This document shows positions 55,401-64,000 of a stretch of 64,000 nt of DNA, in pieces. A model generated the notes under the pieces. That model had not been told where the DNA came from, did not search any database, and saw nothing but the letters and a program-made list of their open reading frames with translations. Positions within the stretch are counted from its first letter, which is position 1; each line of letters begins with the position of its first letter. Origin of the DNA: Paramacrobiotus metropolitanus (lineage: Eukaryota > Tardigrada > Eutardigrada > Parachela > Macrobiotidae). The stretch is from NCBI RefSeq assembly GCF_019649055.1, contig NW_026570274.1, positions 186,001 to 250,000 of the forward strand, in the 5' to 3' direction. A program made the translations under genes and the position numbers.

Positions 55401-57403
55401 TCCTAATGATTTGCGGTGCCATGGTGGCGGCCTTCAAGATCGACAACTGGACATCCTTCATGGCCAATGCCACGCCCATTGTGCTGTTTATCGCGTGCTG
55501 CTTCATCGGGAATGTGAAAATACAGCTGCTGTTCGCGAAGGTTCTATCCGGTGCGTACGCCATGCTGATGATGGCCGTGGCGGTGGGTACGGCCATCCAG
55601 ATCAAAGACGACGGGATTGCGTCACCCGGGACCATCTTCATGATAGCATTGGTGGGAACATTCTTCCTCGCGGCGTGTCTGCATCCACAAGAGTTCCTGT
55701 GTATCGTGCATGGATTGGAGTACTTCTTAGCGATACCGGCCATGTATTTATTGCTAATGATCTATTCTCTAACGAATTTAAATATCGTGACGTGGGGAAC
55801 GCGTGAAGTGCTGAACGGAGAAAGCGACGCCGTAACTAACGATAAACCCCAGAAAACCAATCTCATCTTTAACTGGTGGCGGAAGAAACAGAATCCCGGT
55901 CAGGTTCCCGAACAAGAAGACGGCAACGTGGTTTTCGGCTGTGGGAACCTGTGCAAGTTTATGTTCTGTATGCATCAGAAGCCGGAATCCGAGAAGACCC
56001 AGGTGCTCTGTCAAGGCATCGAGGAACTCAAGATGAAGATGGAGCAGATCGATCGGCGATTACGAGTGGAGATGGAACCACATTTTATCCCGGACTATCG
56101 CAATCTCAACACCATGGAACGGAATCTTCGTATGAACTTCCCGCGTAATCAACCACCGGTCCCTATGAATAACGGCAACCCACTGCATCCTTCATGGTTG
56201 GACGAACGGTCATTGCGATTGGCGGATTGTGATTATCTGACCGCCAATGAGACGCTGTTCTGGAAAGACCTGATAATCCGATATCTGCATCCATTGGATT
56301 ATGATGGAGAGCAGCGCGTCCGTGTGTCCAGAGAACTTAAAGCCTTAAGAAATAAAGTTGCGCTGGGATTCTTCATGATTAATTCCCTGTTCGTGCTGAT
56401 TGTGTTCCTGCTGCAGTTGCGCAAGGACGAACTGCATATCGTGTGGCCGATCGGATTCCGACAGAACCAGACATGGGTTAATTGTACGAGTGTCTTCGGA
56501 ATGGCAAAGGGCATGGCGGATCCGGCTATGTATGGGTTATTAGCCAGTTTAACGAAGAACCTATCAGCGCTACCAGTTCCGGTGGAAACTACACTGTGTC
56601 CGAAAACCGAGCTGGTTTATCTCAAACTCGAACCGATTGGTGTGGTCTTCGTATTTTTCTTCTTACTGATCTTGGTAATACAGTTCATTGCCATGTTGTT
56701 CCATCGTTTCGGTACCATTTCACATATTCTAGCGTCCACAGAATTATTCTGCTGTCGGCCAAATATCAAAGATATTTCCGATGATGAGTTTATCGAGAAG
56801 AACGCGGTGGAAATTGCGCGCGCTCTACAAGCATTGCGTGGTATCGATGAGGATGAACTGATGAGTATGGAAAGCGGAGAATTAACCGGCTCCTCGGAAG
56901 AGGGCGATCCCAGTGTGCGCAACCGTAACCGGCATATGATCCAACATCTAGAAAACCACCGAAAGACCCGTGCCAAAACCCGGACCTTGGACGTGGCGTT
57001 CCGTAAGCGCTTCCAGGCGCTCCAGCAAAGTAAAAACGAAGACGTCTCCGACTCCAACAGTCAGGGTTCCGGAGAACCCGGGGAGGAACGACGGCGCCCG
57101 GCGCGCGTCAAGTCCTTCTCGTCACCGTTCACGCCGGTGTTGGGGCTAAAGAAGAAATTCAGCAGTCGGAATAAGAAGAAAGGGATGCGGACTCTGGGTG
57201 CTAAGGATGGACCGCAGCCCGCCAATACTCAGCAGCCGACGGTGATAATGGTCGATGGATCGTCGGTGAGTTCCTCCGGACAGCAGCGCAATGTACGGAG
57301 TACTCCGTCCGGACGACCGGCTCTTCAGGGATTGTTTAATGAGCCGAGTGGGGTGAATAATGCGGGGTTTGATGATGAGGAGAATGAAGCCGGGAGCAGA
57401 TAG
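46454..57403 (+). CDS. CHS: Chitin synthase (arthropod type, family 2 glycosyltransferase)
   Basis: Eleven exons: 46454-46666, 50187-50356, 50688-50920, 51396-51547, 51678-51881, 52450-53198, 53382-53475, 53547-53820, 54007-54281, 54359-54569, 54930-57403; 1682 residues, all phases consistent. It polymerises UDP-N-acetylglucosamine into chitin at the plasma membrane, for cuticle and related matrices. The N-terminus is basic with a Gly run, then WDVF and a first block of membrane spans (about 150-570). The catalytic domain has CATMWHET (from residue 650), DGD (823-825), SPGCFSLFR, EDRWLCTLLLQ (927 on) and QRRRW (964-968). A five-span cluster follows, then WGTREV (1147-1152), a short coiled coil (about 1225), two more spans and a long polar tail rich in Ser, Arg and Lys. 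Intron 1 is 3.5 kb; all others are below 600 bp. No lesion seen. Confidence 0.96.
46667..50186 (+). other. 3.5 kb first intron of the chitin synthase gene
   Basis: Very AT-rich, without recognisable exon, transposon or RNA gene. Its size, in a gene and window whose other introns are mostly 55-600 bp, makes it the likeliest place for regulatory DNA or an alternative first exon. The exon 1/exon 2 join itself rests on a GTAAGC donor, a TTCAG acceptor and matching phase. Confidence 0.5.
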
Positions 57404-58489
57404 GAAAGGGTGTGATCGTGTTCATGGTGGAGCTTATTAGCCTTCGATAGTTCTTTTGTATAAATTTTAACGGTTGGTTTTAATAGAATGTTTAGAGATT
57501 GATAAATGCAAGTCTCATAAAACGATTTGTGCTGGACAACACAGAAAAACTGTGACATCCTCAACTGTGGTGTTTTGCGCAGCAATATAGTTGGAAGTAC
57601 GAGACATGACCACGGCAGGCAGCAGCACAAAGACGTCAATCGCTCCTACAGACACAAACATCTCGATAATACTGTCGAGGTACTGCACATGGATAATGTC
57701 ATGTAAAACAGCTAGACGACGAGTTACATATTATTACACCTACTTATCATTTGTAATCGTTTATATTACGAGTATTAGAAGAGGAATTGTGATTTCTTCT
57801 TTCACAAATCGGCAAATAAGCTAGTCAATGAAGCCCTGTTAACACTGTACCGGAACTTATACGGCGCCATAAGTAACACGCAGCTAAGTCAAATTATAAA
57901 ACATAAATCTTTATAATGGAAACACTTCGTCGATGACTGGGGATAATGTCCATTATAGGGTTTAGTAATGAGATTTACGTAAATACAAAGCTAATTACAA
58001 GTATCGGGGGTCGGTAAACTGGCTATGTTACCAACTCGATAAGTAACAAAACTTTTATGTAAACGACGGTCTTTATTGGGAGATGGCGTGATGCCGTGCG
58101 TGTGCCGGATAATTGGGAGATGGCGTGTAGTATACCTCCAAGTTTCGAACAACTTGATAAGAAAATTTATAACGACATCAGAATTTATTGTGCGAATATT
58201 TATGTTGCGTACTTCTTCTGATTCCAAATGCATTTATAATTCCAAATGAGCATTTGAATGTGATTATAATTGTATGCTATACATTCAGTGCTAAAGTATT
58301 GCCATACTAATTATACTATCATTCAAACAGTAAATGAAAGCACGAGAAGACACCGTTGGACATTATGTAAACAATGTATTTTATAGGTTACGCTTTCGCG
58401 GTATTCCATCAAAATATTTTGGTAAAATGCTACCCCTAGCCATTATTCATTTCGGGCGCACCAAAAAGCACTATCCGTTTTACGCAGTA
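57404..58489. other. Convergent intergenic region after chitin synthase
   Basis: Contains the 3' UTRs of chitin synthase (plus) and of the Cys-rich peptide gene (minus). No coding region or repeat beyond a few short AT runs. Confidence 0.4.
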
Positions 58490-61400
58490 TCATCCTCGCG
58501 GGCAACTTTGGCAGCAGAAGTGGGAATATCCGCTGGTGCAACAGCTGCTAGCCGCGTATCCGCTCTGGCAGCAGTTTCCCCATCCGCAGGAGCACTCAAT
58601 ACGGCATCCAACGTTTCGCCCGACCGACACAACCGGGTCAACAATATGACCGATAACATCTCCCCACCATGAGCGCTTCTCGCGTGGCGACAAATGATGC
58701 ACTTCGTTGTGCTGGAGCTCCAGTGGATTCAAGTAGCCAACATGGTCGCCTTCATGGAGTCTGGTGTCCAGATCGCTCGGCTTCGGTGGAACGGCTGGAG
58801 AAGTAAACCCTTATCCAGGTGAATTAATGAAATGCGAATGCATGCATGATGCAGTTACGAGTTTATCATAAAATATTTTATTGTATTATATAAAAGGGTA
58901 CCCTTATAGGCACCCCCTAAAACCCCCGTTTATTATAGGCACCCCTTTTCACACCCCGTTTATTATAGGCACCCTTTTTGGAATTAAAAGTTATAATAGT
59001 ATTATCTGAAAGGAAAATAATTCACATATTCCAAAAATTTATTCTATTATTTTATGCAGTTGCTATGACCGTAAAAACTTACTTTGAACAAAAGGTCAGT
59101 GTAATAGGGTTTTACATACATATTACATATGCATCAATAATTTGGTTCTCAATACCGGCAAATATCATATTATGGCGGGTTCAAGCAGCCCTCCGGCATC
59201 GGGGCCATCGGAAGCCTTAACTGATTTAGTATTCCCCTCACTCGACAACGTCGCTGACCTGAAGGACGAATACCCTTCATTTGAAGAATTCGAGAAAGAC
59301 TTCAAGACGTATCAGGAAGCAACGTTCCAAACATTTATAATACGACGGTCCGAAAAGTTCAAGAACGGAGAAGCACTGGAGCCGTCCCTTAAGTACAGAA
59401 AGATTTTCTACGAATGCGTGCACCACAAAGAATACGAAAAGAAGGGCGTTGGCGCTCGGACATTCACTCATAGCCGACGAAACCAGTGCCCAGCTCGCGT
59501 CAGGCTTGCAGCCAGCATTCGCGGCAACGTCCTACGGATACTGGAACGAGAAATGGGCCATAATCATCCACTGACAGCAGACAGGTGGAAAAATCTACCG
59601 GAAAATCGTCGCCTAAGCCATGTTCAGGCAGAAAAGGTAGTACAAATGCAGAAATCATTCATCCCTGCACGGGCAATTCAACGTCAAATTGCTAAAGAGA
59701 CCGGCAAAGCTGTAACAGCCCAAGACATACAAAATGTCCGCAACAAAGCGGAAAAAGTGGACCGCGGTGGCTGTACGGAAGAGGGAATGGTTAATCACGT
59801 TTTAAACGAAATACGTGTGAAAGATCCAAACGTTTTCGTGAATGTGGTCGTCTCTGACACCGGAAAGGTCAACAATATCACTATCATCACATCTGAAATG
59901 CAGAAGAATTTCCGGGACAGTCCATCTTTGTGCTTTATCGACGGAACTTACAAAATCAACGCCGAGAATTATTGCTTATACGCCGTTGTCGTGCAGGACC
60001 GACATGGAAGAGGAAGGCCGGCGGCACTGGGGCTAATGTCTTCTGAGAAGGGTGAAAACTTGGATGCTTTTTTCCAGGCATTTAAAGCATGTCACACAGA
60101 TTGGAAGTAAGCAACCGCCTAGATATCGTACATACCAATGTGATTACCGCACTGTAAAAATACACATATGCCATGATTTCTTGACAGACTGCTGGAGACC
60201 GTATTCGTGGATAAAGACTACAATGAAATAGGCGGACTGCAGCGAAACTTTCCGGACGTTCGAATTCTGTTATGCGTGTGGCACGTTTTGGCGTACATCC
60301 GCAAATAAAACTCAAAACTGTGGGCCTGGGTGAAAACGGCATAGGAGTGCCGCTGAACCTTTACGACAGCGACTTGGCTGATGTCCTGGCGGTTGGCCGG
60401 ATGCTATATGACAGAGTCATCGGCATCTTCTCATATCTATGCCAAAAAGGAAATCCAGGACGATTTACCGGCCTCGCAGATCCAGGCGACCTTGCCATCT
60501 GCAATCCCGACGCGGAGGAGGTAAGGCGCATACAGAATGATCTGGCGGCAGGAATGGAATGTATCCAGGCCCTGTATGGCTCAAACCATTTTGTACTGTC
60601 GCACAAAAGGCCATCCGAGAACACAGTTCGCTTGTATAACAGTATGAATGCTCCGCTGTCGCCGCACGTTCAACTGCAGCTGTCCATGCTGTACGGTGGC
60701 GAACAGAATCCGGTCACCGCAGTGTTTCCGATTGTCCAGCTTCAGTTGCCGGGGTCCAATCAGTGCGGCCCGATGGTGTGTTCCTATATGGCTGAACTGA
60801 TCTCTGGGGTATCGCCGGCGAGCACTGTATTCGCGAAAGCCTCAGCGCAAAGGGAATGGTTGGCCGAAGTGTTACAGGCTGAGAAAATCACACGGTGTCC
60901 TAAACGGCTTGGAAGGAAGGCAGTGAATGAGCTGACTACCGCGAAAGATGACCTTCTAGTCACAGTAGAAGACGCGATATTAATTCGTTCTACAATCTGA
61001 CTAAATGAGGACGCTACGGTCTATGTTAAAAAGCCAGCGAACAGCCTTTTTTGCCCGCTGAGGCTGGTTGATCAATGCAGCCTCTCTGTTGTGACTATAA
61101 GCAGACCGAAGACAGCGGATTCCAGTGCTGCCAAAAAGCGCAAGCTGAATGCGGCCTTGCTGTATTGATCGAGCGGCACATGTGTGTGCGAGTGGGTTAA
61201 TCCGCTCGCATTCACTTACACACGTATGAGTGTGGCTGTCTGTGCGCGTACGAGCTGTAGAAACCGGTTTTCGCTGTCTTCGCTAGAACGCACACCCTAA
61301 ACCCGTAGCTTCCTTTCTTGCTCGCATTGTAGGCTGGCTGATTTACCTAACCGTCCTATTATAGGCTGGAAAGCCTGATGTACTTGTACTTAACTCGATG

Positions 61401-61939
61401 CCAGAAAAAATTGCTGTACTATTATCCGAATAAAACTGCATTACTAATTAAGAATACAAATTCTGTTATATATAGATATATATATAGTTGTATATGGTCT
61501 GTTATTTTTACGGTCATAGCAACTGTATAAAATGATAAAATAAATTTTTGGAATATGTGAATTATATTCCTTTCACATAATATTATTATAACTTTTAATT
61601 CAAAAAAGGGTGCCTATAATTAACGGGGTGTGAAAAGGGGTGCCTATAATAAACGGGGGTTTTAGGGGGTGCCTATAACGGTTTCCTATATAAAAACATA
61701 TAATTGTATTATATAAAAACAACAAAGGATTTCTGACGGACTGAAAATTTGGTTGTACTATCGTTGCTGCGTAGTCGTATATAGCTAAAACAGTTTCTTA
61801 TACCGGCCGAAACTACTTGCATCTGCATGCACATTATCAATTTAGTATAAAAACGGTGATACTGACCGATAGCTGTTGTTGCACTTCCTACCAGAGCCAG
61901 GACGGCTCCAAACAGGAGCAAAAGTTTGCCTGCGAACAT
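58490..61939 (-). CDS. Small cysteine-rich secreted peptide precursor with a transposon in its intron
   Basis: Two exons on the minus strand: 61939-61867 (73 nt) and 58809-58490, phase 1, 130 residues. Exon 1 is a complete signal peptide (MFAGKLLLLFGAVLALVGSA). Exon 2 starts with a Pro-rich spacer, then LHEGDHVGYLNPLEL, a furin-type site REKR at 67-70, and a 60-residue mature part beginning SWWGDV. Its ten Cys follow C-x3-C-x-C-x4-CC-x8-CC-x7-CC-x2-C, with CC-x-SGY used twice, and the last residue is Gly (possible amidation). The paralogue at 62961 has an exon 1 of exactly 73 nt and the same phase, supporting the splice model. The acceptor (GGATAAG) is weak. The intron is 3057 bp, of which 2.8 kb is an inserted Mutator-like element. 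Function unknown; a disulphide-rich signalling or defence peptide is possible. Confidence 0.72.
58896..61686 (+). mobile_element. Mutator-like transposon with 181-bp terminal inverted repeats and 9-bp target duplication
   Basis: TATATAAAA at 58887-58895 is repeated at 61687-61695, a 9-bp target duplication as expected for Mutator-like elements. The 2791-bp element begins GGGTACCCTTATAGGCACC and ends with the inverted GG-AAACC-GTTATAGGCACC. Terminal inverted repeats run 58896-59076 and 61506-61686 and contain two or three subterminal copies of TTTATTATAGGCACCCC each. Inside is a MULE-type transposase followed by a ULP1-like protease. It lies in the intron of the Cys-rich peptide gene, in opposite orientation. 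Confidence 0.9.
59172..61000 (+). pseudogene. MULE-type transposase with ULP1-like cysteine protease, internally broken
   Basis: ATG at 59172 (the longer frame begins with TTG). Exon 1 (59172-60106) has a FAR1/FLYWCH-like region (RKIFYECVHHKEY, GHNHPLTADRW) and the start of the transposase core FIDGTYKIN with catalytic Asp 257. A short intron (60107-60187) leads to VFVDKDYNEIGGLQRNFP (second Asp) and ILLCVWHVLAYIRK, then TAA at 60306. A second frame from 60272 to 61000 encodes a ULP1/C48-type protease tail: GSNHFVLSH (His at 60587), VRLYNSM (Asn where Asp is usual), LPGSNQCGPMVCSY (Cys at 60764). The third acidic residue and SWIM finger expected between these are missing, so an internal deletion or frameshift near 60290-60310 is likely. 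Beyond the stop, another frame carries the NLS-like AAKKRKLN (about 61131). Confidence 0.75.
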
Positions 61940-62960
61940 TTCAAACTTCTTCGAAAAAATAGCCACTTAGATGACTTGAAGGTCGACTTATTAAAAACTA
62001 AGATAACTCAAAGGCTGTTTGCTGAAACTTTCTTTAGTTAATTCAGTTTCAGGAATAGTTAAGTAAAAAAACTAATTCCGGATGGTCCAACGGAGAGGTG
62101 TTTATATAGTATCACCAACAAATTTCCTATTTTTCTGTAGATGCTATGGAACTCCTATACTGTAAGGAAGCACCGCTTTGGGCTGCCAACAAGGATACAA
62201 TAATTAAAGACACCAATACTACAATGGATTCTTGTGGTGGATGTCATTTTTTTTGCAACAACAAGCGTCATAATTACGTAAGCAAACTCATCGGCGATCT
62301 TTTACTGTGTGGAAACCGAATTTTATGAGCAGAGACCGACTGCACGATTATCACATCCGGTCAATGGCGTAGGTTGCAATTCATGATCACGACAATAAGC
62401 AAGAAATAATGTCTCCAGCTCCCTGTGGGCTTATGACTTCATGATATGTCATACTAATCACAGCCAACAGTAGTATAATAAATACCATCCGGATTCTTGA
62501 ACAATTACTTCTGGAACTACGTAAAATAATTTTAATTTTTGGTTTGGTAAATGAATTTGCAAAAGTTTTGTTATTCGTGAAATCAGTAACGACTGGTCTG
62601 GAGCTCTGGATAAACTTAGTTTAGATAATAATGACTTACTCCCCAGTCTATATAGCCACTCCACTCCAACACAATGTGCAGAAAGTGCTAAAAAACAATC
62701 GCACAACTTTATGAAAAGGTCATAGTCATGGCATGATGTACTCGTAATACAAGTGGAGATACTTGAGCTAACAGATTGTTGTAAAATAATTATTTCCGAT
62801 TCTTTATAAAATGAGTCTGCTACGTTCGTACTCGTATATCGTCTGAACAAAGCATTTTTCGCCGCAGTAGAGTCTCAGCTGCACCAAAACAGAAATTTCA
62901 GCAAGCAGGTTGTGGACCGTGGGAACTGTACATGGATCAGCTTCATTCGACTTAACCTAA
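61940..62960. other. Intergenic region shared by two divergent peptide-gene promoters
   Basis: The two Cys-rich peptide genes have their first exons facing away from each other across this 1 kb, so it should hold both promoters. No TATA box or conserved block stands out to me. Open frames here (62146-62328, +; 62458-62850, -) lack conserved features. Confidence 0.4.
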
Positions 62961-63358
62961 ATGAATCCAGCTAGATTTTTCCTCAGCGCCGGAGCTGCCC
63001 TTTTGGTGCTAGCGGCCAATGCAGCGTCCAACGGTCAGTAGCCATTATTCACGTGCAACTGTAGTCGTTTAGTCCACACAATATCTCTTTTCCGCTTTCT
63101 AGAGAGGTATAACAATTTGCGTACCAGTGTTCATGAAGGCAATGCAGGGTCCTTAAATCCACACGAAGTGGATCGCCTGCATAGTCTATTTTTGCCTTGA
63201 CGAGCGAAGCGCGCAACGCCATGGATCCTTGTACCGCCGGGATTGTCCACAGGTCAGTGTAAATCACAGTGTTCCTGTGGACAGCCCACATGGAATTTTC
63301 GTGACTGCTGTTCCCGTGGTATCCTTACCAGTGCTGCCAGAACTGCTACAAAGGATAG
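62961..63358 (+). pseudogene. Paralogous Cys-rich secreted peptide gene with in-frame stop and frameshift
   Basis: Exon 1 (62961-63033, 73 nt) encodes a signal peptide ending LVLAANAAS. A 69-bp intron leads to exon 2 at 63103 (phase 1), with VHEGNAGSLNPHEVDRL matching the spacer of the paralogue. At the position just before the expected dibasic site a TGA (63198-63200) ends the 56-residue frame, although RAKR and then QCKSQCSCG and RDCCSRG continue in the same frame beyond it. The final CCQNCYKG-stop (63332-63358) is in another frame, so there is also an indel near 63320. A stop plus a shift suggest a pseudogene, but the truncated secreted product could still be made. Confidence 0.62.
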
Positions 63359-64000
63359 TCTCCATGTAATCCGGTATCACAGATGGCACTTGCAAGTTTA
63401 CAGCTCTTAATCTTTTCTGCAAATGGATGTTTTAACCTGAATAAAGTTGAAATATTTTGATCAGTATACACTAATGCTGGTTACTATGTACCACAATGTC
63501 CTTTTTCTATTTGGAACGGATCCCGGAGTTTAGTAATTTATCTTACCAGGGACACATCACCGGTTATAAATTCCGCGGTTATAAATTCGACAAAATTTCA
63601 AATTTTGCAAGATGACAGAGGAACAGTGGGATAAGCTTAAAAAATATGTTCATCTGTTATGGTCATTGGGCGTGACAACAACAAAATTTTAAAGTAAATT
63701 CTGCACTGTGATGTAGCCTTGATCGCTTGAAAAGTCTCTTTTATACTAATTTATTGATTAAAGGCAAGAGATTTTTGCTCATCCGTGCGAGCGAAACACA
63801 TCGCTAACGTCGGCTAAACCTCTATTCTTCTCGACAATTCCACCTGAAAATGGTTCTTATGTACCTGAGCCTACCTGCAGTATACATTATATCTGCCGCT
63901 ATTAAAGAACCTAAACTACCGGTTTAATACTGACGTTGTGCTTCATTATTGATCTATACTCTATAGTGCCTGTGAAAAAATTAAACGACGCATGAAACCT
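63359..64000. other. Right-hand end of the window, no feature supported
   Basis: AT-rich, with an AATAAA at about 63441. Short repeats such as CGGTTATAAATTCCG / CGGTTATAAATTCG (63562-63590) occur. No coding exon is convincing. Confidence 0.35.

Noticed and set aside
62458-62850. 130-codon minus-strand ORF between the peptide genes
   Set aside because: Ser/Leu-rich without conserved motif or signal peptide, and it lies in the shared promoter region.
1-64000. tRNA, rRNA or other structured RNA genes
   Set aside because: I looked for internal promoter boxes and cloverleaf ends but found none convincing; a tRNAscan/Infernal run would be decisive.

Overview
The window looks like nuclear DNA of a compact ecdysozoan genome. 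A tardigrade is my best guess (inference): genes are close together on both strands, nearly all have several short GT-AG introns (about 55-110 bp), there is an arthropod-type chitin synthase, and there are clusters of gustatory-type and orphan class A receptors plus a membrane guanylyl cyclase. Gene models below were built by hand from splice sites, conserved exon phases and comparison of paralogues inside the window. No database search was possible.

Layout. 101-5405: 3' fourteen exons of a receptor guanylyl cyclase whose cyclase domain lacks one metal-binding Asp. 6.8-17.0 kb: three tandem short-chain dehydrogenase (SDR) genes. The middle one is split inside exon 4 by a full-length 4.6 kb CR1/Jockey-type retrotransposon with two open ORFs. 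17.2-25.9 kb, minus strand: two gustatory-receptor-like genes and two sister class A GPCRs. 26.6-29.5 kb: a block of small inverted-repeat elements and strong hairpins around a fourth, inverted SDR gene (28.6-30.2 kb) whose first splice donor is GA instead of GT. 30.2-35 kb: gene-poor, with one candidate peptide exon and one small secreted-peptide gene. 35.0-44.2 kb: three tandem gustatory-receptor-like genes with duplicated upstream DNA. Between the second and third sits a GC-rich, decayed tyrosine-recombinase element (about 39.5-42.2 kb), and receptor-like pseudogene fragments follow two of the genes. 46.5-57.4 kb: a complete 11-exon chitin synthase. 58.5-63.4 kb: two convergent paralogous genes for small cysteine-rich secreted peptides. 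One carries a 2.8 kb Mutator-like transposon with ULP1-type protease, 181-bp terminal inverted repeats and a 9-bp target duplication inside its only intron. The other has an in-frame stop and a frameshift.

Overall, the region combines cuticle synthesis, chemosensation/peptide signalling and redox enzymes, with four local gene-family expansions (SDR, gustatory-like, class A GPCR, Cys-rich peptide). Mobile elements of at least four kinds have landed in or beside the duplicated copies.
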